Of a stretch of 64,000 bases of DNA, positions 45,787-54,145 are shown in pieces. Every line of letters begins with the position of its first letter. Positions within the stretch are counted from its first letter, which is position 1. This DNA is from Acidobacteriota bacterium (lineage in GTDB: Bacteria > Acidobacteriota > Terriglobia > Acidiferrales > UBA7541), in contig JABCYZ010000001.1 in assembly GCA_013289955.1 (NCBI GenBank), positions 186,001-250,000 of the forward strand, given 5' to 3'. A program made the position numbers and the translations under genes. The notes under the pieces were generated by a model. The model saw only the letters and a list, made by a program, of their open reading frames with translations, made no database searches and was not told where the DNA came from.

Positions 45787-45815
45787 TTGACAAATGGCCG
45801 TCCTTACGGTATTTT
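45787..45815 (+). promoter_or_regulatory. sigma70-like promoter of the GbsR-type regulator
   Basis: TTGACA (45787-45792), a 17 bp spacer and TATTTT (45810-45815) form a good promoter. The start near 45822 leaves a leader of about 17 nt to ATG 45839. It supports that start codon over the in-frame codon at 45794, which lies inside the promoter. Confidence 0.72.
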
Positions 45816-45838
45816 CAGTACAGAGAGAAATAACAGAA

Positions 45839-46402
45839 ATGACTGATACTACAAAAGCAGCGCTTTCACCCGTCGCTCAGAAATTCATCCTCCACTGGGG
45901 CGAGATGGGCACCCGCTGGGGCATTAACCGCACCGTGGCTCAGGTCCACGCCCTGCTGTTTCTTTCGCCCGTGCCGGTGCCCGCCGACGAGATTTCGACG
46001 ACGCTCGCCGTGGCGCGGTCGAACGTGAGTACCTGTTTGCGCGAACTGCAGGGGTGGGGGATTGTGCGCGTGGTGCATGTTTTAGGCGACCGGCGCGACC
46101 ACTTCGAGTCCATCAAGGATGTGTGGGAGATTTTCCGGATTGTGAGCGAAGAGCGCAAGCGGCGGGAGATTGATCCGACCCTGCGAGTGCTCGCGGAGTG
46201 TGTGGCGGAAGCGAAGGCCCACCCGCACGGGGAGGGAGACGCTTACATGCGCGAGCGGCTGGATAGCATGTTGGAGTTTCTGACCATAATGACGGGACTG
46301 TTCGACGAAGTGCTGCGAATGCCCGTTTCAGCGCTGAAGGGTGTGGGGAAGCTGAGAGGAAAAGTCGTGACCCTGCTTGGGAAGAAGGCCGCCAACGGTT
46401 GA
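45839..46402 (+). CDS. GbsR/MarR-type transcriptional regulator
   Basis: The protein of about 187 residues has a winged helix-turn-helix in its N-terminal half: FILHWGEMGTRWGINRTVAQ, VPADEISTTLAVARSNVSTC and LRELQGWGIVRVVHVLGDRR. The family resembles GbsR of Bacillus, which senses choline, and other members that control membrane or osmotic functions. The C-terminal half (RERLDSMLEFLTIMTGLFDE) is a dimerisation helix pair. It heads a group of small genes on the same strand: a DCC-family protein and two membrane proteins. Confidence 0.88.
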   Translation: MTDTTKAALSPVAQKFILHWGEMGTRWGINRTVAQVHALLFLSPVPVPADEISTTLAVARSNVSTCLRELQGWGIVRVVHVLGDRRDHFESIKDVWEIFRIVSEERKRREIDPTLRVLAECVAEAKAHPHGEGDAYMRERLDSMLEFLTIMTGLFDEVLRMPVSALKGVGKLRGKVVTLLGKKAANG

Positions 46403-46450
46403 AGGATTTAAAGACTTACAGAGAGTCCTCAAAGAGCCGAGAGAAGAAGG
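46402..46450 (+). repeat. dispersed intergenic repeat, degenerate copy D
   Basis: The gap between the regulator and the DCC-family gene has the pattern AAAGACTTACAGAGAG, then CAAAGAGCCGAGAGAAGAAG, related to copies A to C. It lacks the leading 18-mer. Confidence 0.35.
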
Positions 46451-46453
46451 GCC

Positions 46454-46873
46454 ATGATTTCGCTGACATCGGAGTTTACGGACGGGAAAGGACGACACGC
46501 GCGAGGCTGGCTGTTTTTTGATGCGGAGTGCGCGTTTTGCACGCGCATCGCGCGATGGCTGGCGCCGATTTTGGAGCGGCGCGGATTGGCGGTGGCGCCG
46601 CTGCAGGATCCGCGCGTCGGCGCTCTACTTGGTATGACGCGCGATGAATTGCTGCGCGAGATGCGGCTTTTGCTTTCGGATGGGCGACAGTTTGGGGGAG
46701 CGGATGCGGCAGTAGCTCTGGCGCGCGAAATCTGGTGGGCGCGGCCACTTGTGTGGTTTAGCAGAGTACCTCTAGGGATGGGGGCTCTGAGGGGCTGGTA
46801 TCGGTCGATCGCGATGCATCGGAGTTGCGCCGCGGTGACCTGTCCGGTTTCTCGAGTGACGAAGCGAGCTTAG
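46454..46873 (+). CDS. DCC-family thiol-disulfide oxidoreductase-like protein
   Basis: The 139-residue protein has the name-giving motif of the DCC (DUF393) family in [18 protein letters not shown] (DxxCxxC). [11 protein letters not shown] near the C-terminus offers more cysteines. Members are predicted thioredoxin-like oxidoreductases; functions are little known. It follows the regulator by 51 bp and precedes two membrane proteins on the same strand. Confidence 0.84.
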   Translation: MISLTSEFTDGKGRHARGWLFFDAECAFCTRIARWLAPILERRGLAVAPLQDPRVGALLGMTRDELLREMRLLLSDGRQFGGADAAVALAREIWWARPLVWFSRVPLGMGALRGWYRSIAMHRSCAAVTCPVSRVTKRA

Positions 46874-46892
46874 CGCTCGAGAGGAGACCATC

Positions 46893-47300
46893 ATGAAGGC
46901 CCTGCTTGTGCTCCTGTGGTTGGCCGGCCTTGTACAAATTCTTATTGCGGCTTCCAATCTGTTCCTGCCACGTAAATTAGATTACCAGGCTAACCTCGAA
47001 CGCGTGTCGCCGATCATCCGGCAGATTTTCACAGTGCATTCGGTATATATCGTTGGCGTACTGCTCTTGTTCGCGGCGCTGACTCTCGGATTTGCTTCCG
47101 ATCTCGCTAGCGGCAAAGGGCTAGGGAGATTTCTGGCTGCGGGTATTGCGGTTTTTTGGCTGTTCCGCGCGCCCGTACAGCTGCTTTATTACGACGCTTC
47201 TCTGCGCCGCGCGAACCGGCTGGGAGACATTGCGTTTACCACAGCGGCTCTGTTTCTGACCGTAGCGTACGGCGCGGCGGCGTTTCTGCCGCGCGGTTGA
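46893..47300 (+). CDS. four-helix membrane protein of unknown function
   Basis: The 135-residue protein has four hydrophobic helices: LLVLLWLAGLVQILIAASNL, TVHSVYIVGVLLLFAALTLG, FLAAGIAVFWLFRAPVQLLY and DIAFTTAALFLTVAYGAAAF. The short loop with FRAPVQLLYYDASLRR is charged. I do not recognise the family. GAGAGGAG lies upstream of the ATG. It is only 3 bp from the next gene, so the two are probably translated together. Confidence 0.72.
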   Translation: MKALLVLLWLAGLVQILIAASNLFLPRKLDYQANLERVSPIIRQIFTVHSVYIVGVLLLFAALTLGFASDLASGKGLGRFLAAGIAVFWLFRAPVQLLYYDASLRRANRLGDIAFTTAALFLTVAYGAAAFLPRG

Positions 47301-47303
47301 CAC

Positions 47304-48260
47304 GTGGCCATGACTCAGAAATCCAGAATACGGGGCGCTTTTCGTCCACCGATTTTGCTGGGTACCGCGATTTGGGTTGTTCTAGCAATTGGGAGTTTCT
47401 CGCCCAAAATACACCTCGGCATCATTGAAATGTTCGTTCTGCTTGGGCTGTGGATGGTTGTGCCGCTCGGCGCGGATCTAATCAAGGGCGGCGCAAATTC
47501 AAGGAGCAGCGGCGTTTTGGATTGGGTGCTGTTGACAGCCGCTTCGCTGGCCACTGTTTCGTTCTTTCTCGCCAACCGGACTGCGGCGGCTTGGTTCGCG
47601 GGTTCCTGGCTTGGGGTATGCGCCGCGTTTGCGGGCGATGGCTTGCGCCGGTTTGCGGCTCGAGGAATGAAATCCTTCACACAATTTTGCTTTGCGGCAG
47701 GGGAAGGATACTTGCTCGTCGCTGGCGCGTGGCTGGTCGCGTCGCGAGCTGGCTTCGAGCTTCTGGCATTTCGCGAACCAATCGTATTGCTTACCGCTGT
47801 GCACTTTCATTTTGCGGGGTTCGCTTCGGCTGTGTTTGCCGGGTTGACCTATGAACGATTTCCCGGGAGCCGCCGGAAGACGCTCTTGAGAGTCGCGCTT
47901 CTCGCCGTCGTGTGCGGGCCGGGAATCCTGGGCTTGGCGTTTTTGCTTGGGCCGAAGGTGAAGCTGGTTGCGGCGTTGTTGATTGCCGTGGGTCAGCTTG
48001 GGCTGGCATGCGGTATGGTGCTCGTCGGCATTTCCCTCCAGAACAGCAGCGGGCGCTGGCTGTTATTTGTGGCTGGTGCGTCCGTCGCCGCTGGGATGAT
48101 TCTGGCGGCGGTCTGGGCGATGGGTGAGTATCCCTTGGAAGCGTTCGTCAATATCCGGCAGATGGCGGAATTTCATGGTGTGTTGAACGCGGTCGGATTT
48201 GCGGTTTGTGGATTGATGGGATGGACGCTCATCGAAGCAGAGCGAGCTGCCCTGAGTTGA
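47304..48260 (+). CDS. polytopic membrane protein, YndJ-like
   Basis: The 318-residue protein has about nine membrane segments and resembles the YndJ group by order of helices and length, but the similarity cannot be verified here. Segments include PKIHLGIIEMFVLLGLWMVV, EPIVLLTAVHFHFAGFASAV and LLFVAGASVAAGMILAAVWA. The histidine pair in AVHFHFAGF in the middle of a helix is a noteworthy candidate functional site. It overlaps no neighbours and is followed by the VWA protein. Confidence 0.68.
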   Translation: MAMTQKSRIRGAFRPPILLGTAIWVVLAIGSFSPKIHLGIIEMFVLLGLWMVVPLGADLIKGGANSRSSGVLDWVLLTAASLATVSFFLANRTAAAWFAGSWLGVCAAFAGDGLRRFAARGMKSFTQFCFAAGEGYLLVAGAWLVASRAGFELLAFREPIVLLTAVHFHFAGFASAVFAGLTYERFPGSRRKTLLRVALLAVVCGPGILGLAFLLGPKVKLVAALLIAVGQLGLACGMVLVGISLQNSSGRWLLFVAGASVAAGMILAAVWAMGEYPLEAFVNIRQMAEFHGVLNAVGFAVCGLMGWTLIEAERAALS

Positions 48261-48325
48261 AGGCGGCTCGGACCGAAGTCTGTGCCACCTGCGGCCGGCC
48301 ACTCTCTGGTCTGCGGTCGCTACGG

Positions 48326-49999
48326 ATGACAACGCCACTTGTACGGCGTATCGTATTTTTCGTGGCCCGCGTCTCAACTACTCTTGTGTTACTTGTAGGG
48401 CTGGCGGCAATTTCGGGCTCAGCCCAAAACGCGCCCGAGGGGCCTAGGATCAGCGTATCCACTCGGCTGGTTCAGGTAGGTGTTATCGCGCGCGATAAGA
48501 ACGGGCCGGTCGCGGATTTGACGAAGGAAGATTTCGTTGTCCTTGACCGGGGAAAACCCCAGAAAATCAGTGTTTTCTCCGTCGAATCCAGCGTGTTCGC
48601 GGCAGCGCCTCCGCTGCCGTTGCGGCAAAACACGTTCTCGGACCTGCCAGGGTACGGTAGAAGCATCCCGAGGAGCGTCACCATCGTACTGCTCGATAAC
48701 CTCAATACGCTATACGGGTCGGCGCCAACCATATTCGAGAACACGCCTCACTGGATGGAGGATCATGCCCTTGCCAATGCCAAGGCGCATCTGCTCGAAT
48801 ACCTCAAAAATCTAGGTCCAGAAGACCGCGTGGCCCTCTATGGGTTGAGCGACACCCTGCACGTGCTGTGCGATTTCACAAGCGATCGCAGCCAGCTGCT
48901 GGCCATCGTCCGGAACTACGATCCGCAGTCTCGGACGAGCCGGGAAGTCGTGGACCCTGCCGCAATTCATTTACCTGACCAACCCGCTGACGGGGTCCCG
49001 CCGCCAATTGATGCGGACCGAATGAACCTGGCAGCGGTGACGAACACATCGAGGGCCATGACGACGCTTGCCGCCCTCAAGGCCATTGCGGGCCACGTGG
49101 CCAACATTCCGGGCCGCAAGAATCTTGTATGGCTCTCGGCCAATCTTCCTTTCTCGGCGGAAGCCATGGCCGCTATTCTCAGCCCTGCGCAGATCGCCGC
49201 GTATCCTGTGGACGGGCGAGGGTTACTGCCGCGCAATTCTTTGACGCAGGAAAACGACACTCCACTCGGTGGGTTGGGATTGCCGAAACAGATGCAGGAG
49301 ACGAGCGGTTCTGGAGAGTTCGGCGAACCTCCCGGCATCCACACCATGCAGCGGCTCGCAGAGCTGACCGGCGGACGAGCCTTTATCAACAGCAACGATC
49401 TCACGGGAGCTATCCGGGACGCCGTCGACGATGCTGTGGTTCTTTACTCCCTGGGTTTTTATGTGGATGCGCACTCCGCCGACGGGAAATTCCATGAACT
49501 GAAAGTGCAGGTGAGGCGCGAGGGCCTGAACATTCGTTATCCAAAGGGCTATCTGGCAGCCGAAGATGCGCCTCCCACCAAGGACCAGAATTGGAAGACG
49601 CTGGTAACGGCGGTGCAAAGCCCGATTGAATCCTCCGTCATTCCGCTAGAGGCCAAAGTGGAGCGCGTGAACCAACCACTGCCGGACTCCTTGAGTGTCC
49701 TGTGCTCGATTGACATCCGCAATCTTCGGCTCGTAGAGACCGGGGATCTGCGCAAAGGAGCTATCAGCGTGTATGTCCTTCAGCAAGATGGGACCGGCAA
49801 GGTGCTCAGCCAATGGAGCAAGACTTACGACCTCCTGCTTTCAGAGAAACAGTACGCGGCTCTTTTGAAGTCGGGCATGCCTTTCAGTCAGGATGTACAG
49901 CCCAAAACAGGCGTCACCACCCTGCGGGTGTTGGTCGAAGACCCGGCCACCGCCGAGGTCGGCAGCCTGATCATTCCGTTGTCCGAGATAAAGCAGTGA
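48326..49999 (+). CDS. exported VWA-domain protein (acidobacterial VWFA-related type)
   Basis: The 557-residue protein starts with a signal peptide (RRIVFFVARVSTTLVLLVGL, cleavage near GSAQ). The early repeat VGVIARDKNGPVADLTKEDF followed by VLDRGKPQKISVFSVE is the N-terminal beta domain of VWFA-related acidobacterial proteins. The VWA domain (about 110-390) has VTIVLLDNLNTL in place of the DxSxS site and EDRVALYGLSDTLHVLCDFT. The C-terminal part is a beta-rich tail. It is probably cell-surface or periplasmic. ATG 48326 is used since the signal begins there. Confidence 0.88.
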   Translation: MTTPLVRRIVFFVARVSTTLVLLVGLAAISGSAQNAPEGPRISVSTRLVQVGVIARDKNGPVADLTKEDFVVLDRGKPQKISVFSVESSVFAAAPPLPLRQNTFSDLPGYGRSIPRSVTIVLLDNLNTLYGSAPTIFENTPHWMEDHALANAKAHLLEYLKNLGPEDRVALYGLSDTLHVLCDFTSDRSQLLAIVRNYDPQSRTSREVVDPAAIHLPDQPADGVPPPIDADRMNLAAVTNTSRAMTTLAALKAIAGHVANIPGRKNLVWLSANLPFSAEAMAAILSPAQIAAYPVDGRGLLPRNSLTQENDTPLGGLGLPKQMQETSGSGEFGEPPGIHTMQRLAELTGGRAFINSNDLTGAIRDAVDDAVVLYSLGFYVDAHSADGKFHELKVQVRREGLNIRYPKGYLAAEDAPPTKDQNWKTLVTAVQSPIESSVIPLEAKVERVNQPLPDSLSVLCSIDIRNLRLVETGDLRKGAISVYVLQQDGTGKVLSQWSKTYDLLLSEKQYAALLKSGMPFSQDVQPKTGVTTLRVLVEDPATAEVGSLIIPLSEIKQ

Positions 50000-50123
50000 G
50001 CAGGGAACAGCAAGCAGTGAGTCGACGGAAAGCGTTTGCGGTTGCTCTGGGCGCATGGGTCCCGCCTGCGGCGGAAGGAATTTAAGGCCGAGGTCAGAAC
50101 GGACGAGAGAAGAGGGATGGCGC

Positions 50124-50152
50124 TTGACAGAATAAATCTACATATGTAGATT
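50124..50152 (+). promoter_or_regulatory. promoter overlapped by a BlaI/MecI-type operator
   Basis: TTGACA (50124-50129), a 17 bp spacer and TAGATT (50147-50152) form a promoter. Across its spacer and -10 lies the 18 bp perfect palindrome AATCTACATATGTAGATT (50135-50152). Its core TACATATGTA is identical to the core of the staphylococcal bla/mec operators bound by BlaI and MecI. It would block RNA polymerase when occupied. The regulated gene is at 50202. Confidence 0.72.
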
Positions 50153-50201
50153 AATGACGGGCCCGAGGACATTGGACCGGGCTTCTGGGGAGGGAAGAGC
50201 G

Positions 50202-50624
50202 ATGCGTATATCACGGTTAGAAATCGCAGGTGGTGTGGCGCTTTTGCTTGCTGTGCTTTCGGTTGGCTTGCTCGCACAGGATCAGAGTTCGCCGAGCCAC
50301 GAAGAACGACTGAAAGCAATCAATCTCGTTCGGGCCATCAATACGGCTGAATTTCGATACAGCATGGGCACCCGGAAGGATGCGAATGACGGTCACGGGC
50401 GCTTTGCTGGGTGGACAGAACTTTACGGCAGCGGATTATTGAACCAGTTGCAGGTTTCGGGGGAAGGACCCGAAATCATCCCGGGCTATCGCCTCGATTT
50501 GATTGTGTCGCCGGATGGGAACTCCTTCATGGTTGCGCTGCATGACAGGAAAGAGGGGGATGGGCTTTTCTCAGTCTTCAGTGACCAGACCGGAATCATT
50601 TACCTCGGCGCGCCACTCCAATAA
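50202..50624 (+). CDS. small exported protein, pilin-like, unknown function
   Basis: The 140-residue protein has an N-terminal hydrophobic segment (LEIAGGVALLLAVLSVGLLA) followed by a soluble domain. KAINLVRAINTAEFRYSMGT and GRFAGWTELYGSGLLNQLQV look like the helix and early loop of pseudopilins, and DGNSFMVALHDRKEGDGLFS is followed by a final beta strand. No prepilin peptidase site with Gly before Phe is seen. The upstream BlaI-type operator implies control by a BlaI/CopY-family repressor and an M56-type sensor located elsewhere. Confidence 0.7.
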   Translation: MRISRLEIAGGVALLLAVLSVGLLAQDQSSPSHEERLKAINLVRAINTAEFRYSMGTRKDANDGHGRFAGWTELYGSGLLNQLQVSGEGPEIIPGYRLDLIVSPDGNSFMVALHDRKEGDGLFSVFSDQTGIIYLGAPLQ

Positions 50625-50699
50625 AAGAGCCGAGCAGCCCTCATCTGCGGAGCACGGCGCGGGCCAGGGTGAAGCATTTCGCGAGGCGCCGGGGCAGCC

Positions 50700-51665
50700 C
50701 TAACTCAGTGTGGCGTAGAGAGCTTGTTTCCAGCGGGCGTTATCGATGGTCCAGAAGACCTTTGCTTTGTGGCCGGCGGCGAGAGGCGCGGACCAGGCCT
50801 CGCGGTTGCGTTCGTCATCGGCGACATTGAGGCGGTCGACTACCGTCATGCCGCGGGTGAGTTCGCTCTGCGTTTCGACTTCGAGGAAATGCTCGGATTG
50901 CGACGTGACGATGGACGGATCGAGGGCGATGGCCATGGCGACGGGGTCGGGAAGAGAGATGCCGTGTTCGCCGGATTGTTCGAAGAAGGCTTGTTGGGCG
51001 CGGCTGTTGCATTCGATGGCAAATTTGGCGGCGGGGGTCCCGAAACTCAGCACTCGCTGGATGTCAGAAGGATTGAGTACTGCTTTGCCGCGGCAGAGGT
51101 GCCAGCCGACGAGCTCGATAGGCAGGCCGCTCCTGACGACGATGCGGGCGGCTTCGGGATCGCACCAGATGTTGTATTCGGCGGCGGGAGTGACGTTGCC
51201 TTCGCAGCAGGGCGCGCCGCCCATGACTATGCAGCGGCTGAGTTTCGCGGCGATCGCGGGCTTCTTTTCAAGGGCGAGAGCGATGTTGGTGAGCGGGCCC
51301 AGCGTGACCATGACGAGGCCGAGGTGAGATTCGATAGTGCTGATTATGGCGTCGATGGCGCTTTGCTTTTCGGGAGCGCGCCGCGGGGAGGGGTAGCCGT
51401 GATCGCCCAGGCCATCGCGTCCGTGAAACCAGGACGCGCTGATGTGCGGGCGCTTTAGCGGCCCTTCGGCGCCTCTGAACACCGGCACCCTGGAATCGCA
51501 AAGCTCCGCCGTATAGAGAGCATTGCGGGTGGCTTGATGGACGTCCACGTTTCCTGCAACGGTGGTTATGGCCACAACCTCGGTTTGCTGGGAGCGTAGC
51601 GCCATGATCAACGCAACGGCATCATCGGAGGCTGTGTCGGTGTCAATCAGAAAGGGAAGTTTCAC
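50700..51665 (-). CDS. inosine-uridine preferring nucleoside hydrolase
   Basis: The enzyme hydrolyses the N-glycosidic bond of nucleosides to give base and ribose. In 321 residues it begins KLPFLIDTDTASDDAVALIM with the DTDxxxDD calcium-binding signature. VTLGPLTNIALAL and SRCIVMGGAP are conserved in the active site. WCDPEAARIVV contributes the further metal ligand. GTG 51665 is chosen; the longer frame to 51704 adds residues without similarity. It is co-directional with the ROK kinase gene and could supply ribose. Confidence 0.92.
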   Translation of the reverse strand: MKLPFLIDTDTASDDAVALIMALRSQQTEVVAITTVAGNVDVHQATRNALYTAELCDSRVPVFRGAEGPLKRPHISASWFHGRDGLGDHGYPSPRRAPEKQSAIDAIISTIESHLGLVMVTLGPLTNIALALEKKPAIAAKLSRCIVMGGAPCCEGNVTPAAEYNIWCDPEAARIVVRSGLPIELVGWHLCRGKAVLNPSDIQRVLSFGTPAAKFAIECNSRAQQAFFEQSGEHGISLPDPVAMAIALDPSIVTSQSEHFLEVETQSELTRGMTVVDRLNVADDERNREAWSAPLAAGHKAKVFWTIDNARWKQALYATLS

Positions 51666-51789
51666 GCGACGCAGGATAACAAATTGCGACGCGAAACCTG
51701 GCACAAAAATCCGCGTGATCCCGGGGCCCGGCGTCCAGAAGTTCGCAAGCTGAGCCGAGGCTGGCGAAAAGCTCCCCTGATTGCCGGAA

Positions 51790-52134
51790 CTACTTTTTAA
51801 GCTTCTTCGAAATATGCATTTTCACTTCTTTGCCGGTGACGTCGAGAACGTAGGCGTGCCGGCCCTCGACAGCGATTTGTGTTAACTCGTTGACGGCAAC
51901 CGCTGGTCCGTGGCTATCGGTGTGGCGGTCCGGATTGTAGGAATATTCGACAAAATAGATCATGTCCTCGGTCTCAATGGTGTAGTGCATGGTGTTTTTG
52001 TCGCCCAACAATTTCGAGGACACGTCGGTTTCTGAAGTCACTTCCACCTTCGCTGGTTTCCAGTGCCGGTTATTGGCCGGGGACGTGGCCGCCGCGATCA
52101 GCAATACCAGGAGGAGAAGGCCGGGCCTTTTCAT
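51790..52134 (-). CDS. exported small protein of unknown function
   Basis: The 114-residue protein has a signal peptide (KRPGLLLLVLLIAAATSPAN) and a small beta-rich domain (VEVTSETDVSSKLLGDKNTM, YTIETEDMIYFVEYSYNPDR). It ends in a basic stretch (VKMHISKKLKK). I do not recognise the family. It lies behind the ROK kinase, with 40 bp between them, and may be part of its transcript. Confidence 0.65.
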   Translation of the reverse strand: MKRPGLLLLVLLIAAATSPANNRHWKPAKVEVTSETDVSSKLLGDKNTMHYTIETEDMIYFVEYSYNPDRHTDSHGPAVAVNELTQIAVEGRHAYVLDVTGKEVKMHISKKLKK

Positions 52135-52174
52135 TGGGGTTCTTTCCTGAAGTATAGCGCCATTCGGCTCCCTA

Positions 52175-53191
52175 CTACATGAGCCCGCTTCGGCGGGCCA
52201 GTTTCAGGGCTTCGATGGCGGCACCCCGGGCGCCGGCGGTGTCGCCGTTGGGGATGACGTGGATGGGTAGGCCGGTTTGCTCTTCGCGCTGATCGGGCAT
52301 GCCGACGCGGATCTCTCTCATAAACCATTGCTGGAACTCTTTGCTGGCTTCGAGAGCGCCGCCGCCGACGATCAGGGCGTCGGGGTCGAAGGTATTGATC
52401 ATTTCGTCGAAGAAGAGGCCCAGGGCGTGCGCCTGCACGCGGAAGATCTCCTTAGAGAGGGGATCGCCTTTGTCGGCGAGCCCGCGAACGAGTTTTGCGG
52501 CTTGATGGGGGGGCACGTTTCCGAGCTCGTGGCCTGGGTAGCGCGGCAGGAAATACGGGAGCAGATTGTTTTCGATGGCGGTGAGAGAGCAAAGGGACTC
52601 TAGGTCGCCGATGCGGCCGCAATTGCATACCGGCTTGATGCCTAGGGTGTCGGCGATGCTTTGATAGGGAATCAGGACGTGGCCGAGTTCGCCGCCGAAA
52701 CCGTTTTTGCCTTTTACGACGTTGCCATCGAGGATGATGCCGCCGCCGTTGCCTGTGCCGATAATGATGGAGATCGAAGTTTCGCGGCTGTCGGCGCCAA
52801 AGATGGCGTAGTGGCCCCACAGGGCGGCGGCGTTGGCATCGTTCAAATAGGAGACGGGCTTGCCGAGTTTTTGTGCCAGACCATCGCGAATGTCGAAGCT
52901 GGCCCAGTTGGCGTGAACGAAGTTGGTGGAGCCCCGGGCACTGAGCAGGCCTGCGGCGCTGGCGGGACCGGGGGTATCGAGGCCCAGAGCGACGATGTCG
53001 GAGAGTTGGACGCCGGCATTTTTGGAGGCGATTTGGAGACCGTCGGCAATCTGGCGGAGGCAGACTTCTGGTCCCTGCTTGGCGAGAGAGGGATGCTCGC
53101 AGAGGTCGTCGATCAGAAATTTTTCTTGCGCGTTGACCAAGGTGTAGTTGACGGCGGTTCCGCCGAGGTCGACTCCGGCTACGACTGTCAC
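52175..53191 (-). CDS. ROK family sugar kinase
   Basis: The 338-residue protein has the ATP-binding actin-like fold: AGVDLGGTAVNYTLVN at the start, LGLDTPGPASAAGLLSARGS, and IIIGTGNGGGIILDGNVVKG with the ELGHVLI histidine. The zinc motif of the family, CxCGxxGCxE, reads CNCGRIGDLE here, with Asp at the third cysteine, so metal binding may be altered or lost. ROK enzymes phosphorylate glucose, fructose or acetylated amino sugars; the substrate is unknown. A GH10 pseudogene lies upstream on the same strand. Confidence 0.88.
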   Translation of the reverse strand: MTVVAGVDLGGTAVNYTLVNAQEKFLIDDLCEHPSLAKQGPEVCLRQIADGLQIASKNAGVQLSDIVALGLDTPGPASAAGLLSARGSTNFVHANWASFDIRDGLAQKLGKPVSYLNDANAAALWGHYAIFGADSRETSISIIIGTGNGGGIILDGNVVKGKNGFGGELGHVLIPYQSIADTLGIKPVCNCGRIGDLESLCSLTAIENNLLPYFLPRYPGHELGNVPPHQAAKLVRGLADKGDPLSKEIFRVQAHALGLFFDEMINTFDPDALIVGGGALEASKEFQQWFMREIRVGMPDQREEQTGLPIHVIPNGDTAGARGAAIEALKLARRSGLM

Positions 53192-53293
53192 GTGTTTGCT
53201 CCTGTGAAGTTCAATCTTTGCTCGGCCCAGCGTAGCAGAATCGAGGAGGATCGGCTAAGGTGGCGCAAATGCCGGGATCTCCCGCTCCACGGA

Positions 53294-54030
53294 TCAGGGT
53301 TTGGAGGCCAGGGCGCCGCGGAGGGCGAAGAAGGCGGGCTTTGGGTTGAGTTGGGCGTCGAAGGGGAGCGGGCGCTGAGGCAGGCCGTCCTTGCGTGGGC
53401 GGAAATTTTGGAGCCAGGAGTCGCGGTCAGAAAGGCACCAGGTTAGGACGGCTTTTACGGAATTGTGGCGGAGGATATTGTCCAGGAAGCTGCGGTAAAG
53501 GTCGGCGACCTGGCGATCGCGTTCGGGGATGTCGGCGGGCATCGCGGAGTCGTCGACGTCGAGTTCGGTGACGAAGACCTGGAGGTTGAGTTTTTCAATT
53601 TCCAACAGAAATTTGTTTAGGCCGTTCCAGGTGGGAGTGCCTTGATTGGTGCGCAGGTGGGATTGGACACCGAGGGCGCGGAGGGGCACGCCTTTTTTGA
53701 TGAGGCTCTCCAGCATGGCGAGGACGGCTTCCCGTTTGGCTTCTTGCGCGGGCGTGTCGGTTTCGATGTCGTAGTCGTTGTAGGTGACTCGGGATGCGTG
53801 GCCCGCCACTTCATTTGGTTTTCGGCGACCAGGATGGAGCATTGTCCGAGGACCAGCGGTGTAAAGTCGGGGCGCCTGAGCTGCGAGTCGGAGACAGCGG
53901 TGCCGAAGAGGAGGCCTTTGGAGCGAGCGAATTCGCGGAGTTTGGGGATTTCGGAGCGGCGCGATGAGCCTGGTAGTACGGAAGCGGCCAGGGTGCCAAG
54001 AGAGAGTTGGAGGAAATTGCGGCGAAGCAT
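53294..54030 (-). pseudogene. GH10 endo-1,4-beta-xylanase with internal deletion and frameshift
   Basis: The 5' part encodes a twin-arginine-type leader (LRRNFLQLSLGTLAASVLPG) and the N-terminal GH10 region with LLFGTAVSDSQL and AENQMKWRATHPE. Near 53810 the reading frame shifts and continues as RVTYNDYDIETD, which in intact enzymes lies about 150 residues further on. The missing part contains the acid/base glutamate (WDVVNE motif). The nucleophile segment QVFVTELDVDD remains, and the end is normal (WLQNFRPRKDGLPQ, NPKPAFFALR). The gene must be inactive. Confidence 0.82.
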
Positions 54031-54094
54031 GGATGGGGAGAGAGTAAACGGTTCGATCGGAAATGTCATGTGGGCAAGTCCGTGCGCAGACAAG

Positions 54095-54145
54095 TCGAGG
54101 AAAAGAATATTACAGAGCACACAGAGGACACGGGGAAGAACGAAT
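54095..54145 (+). repeat. dispersed intergenic repeat, copy C
   Basis: The region between the GH10 pseudogene and bshA has GGAAAAGAATATTACAGAG followed by ACACAGAGGACACGGGGAAG, matching the second half of copy B (GCACAGAGGACACTGGG). It also overlaps the end of bshA. Confidence 0.5.
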
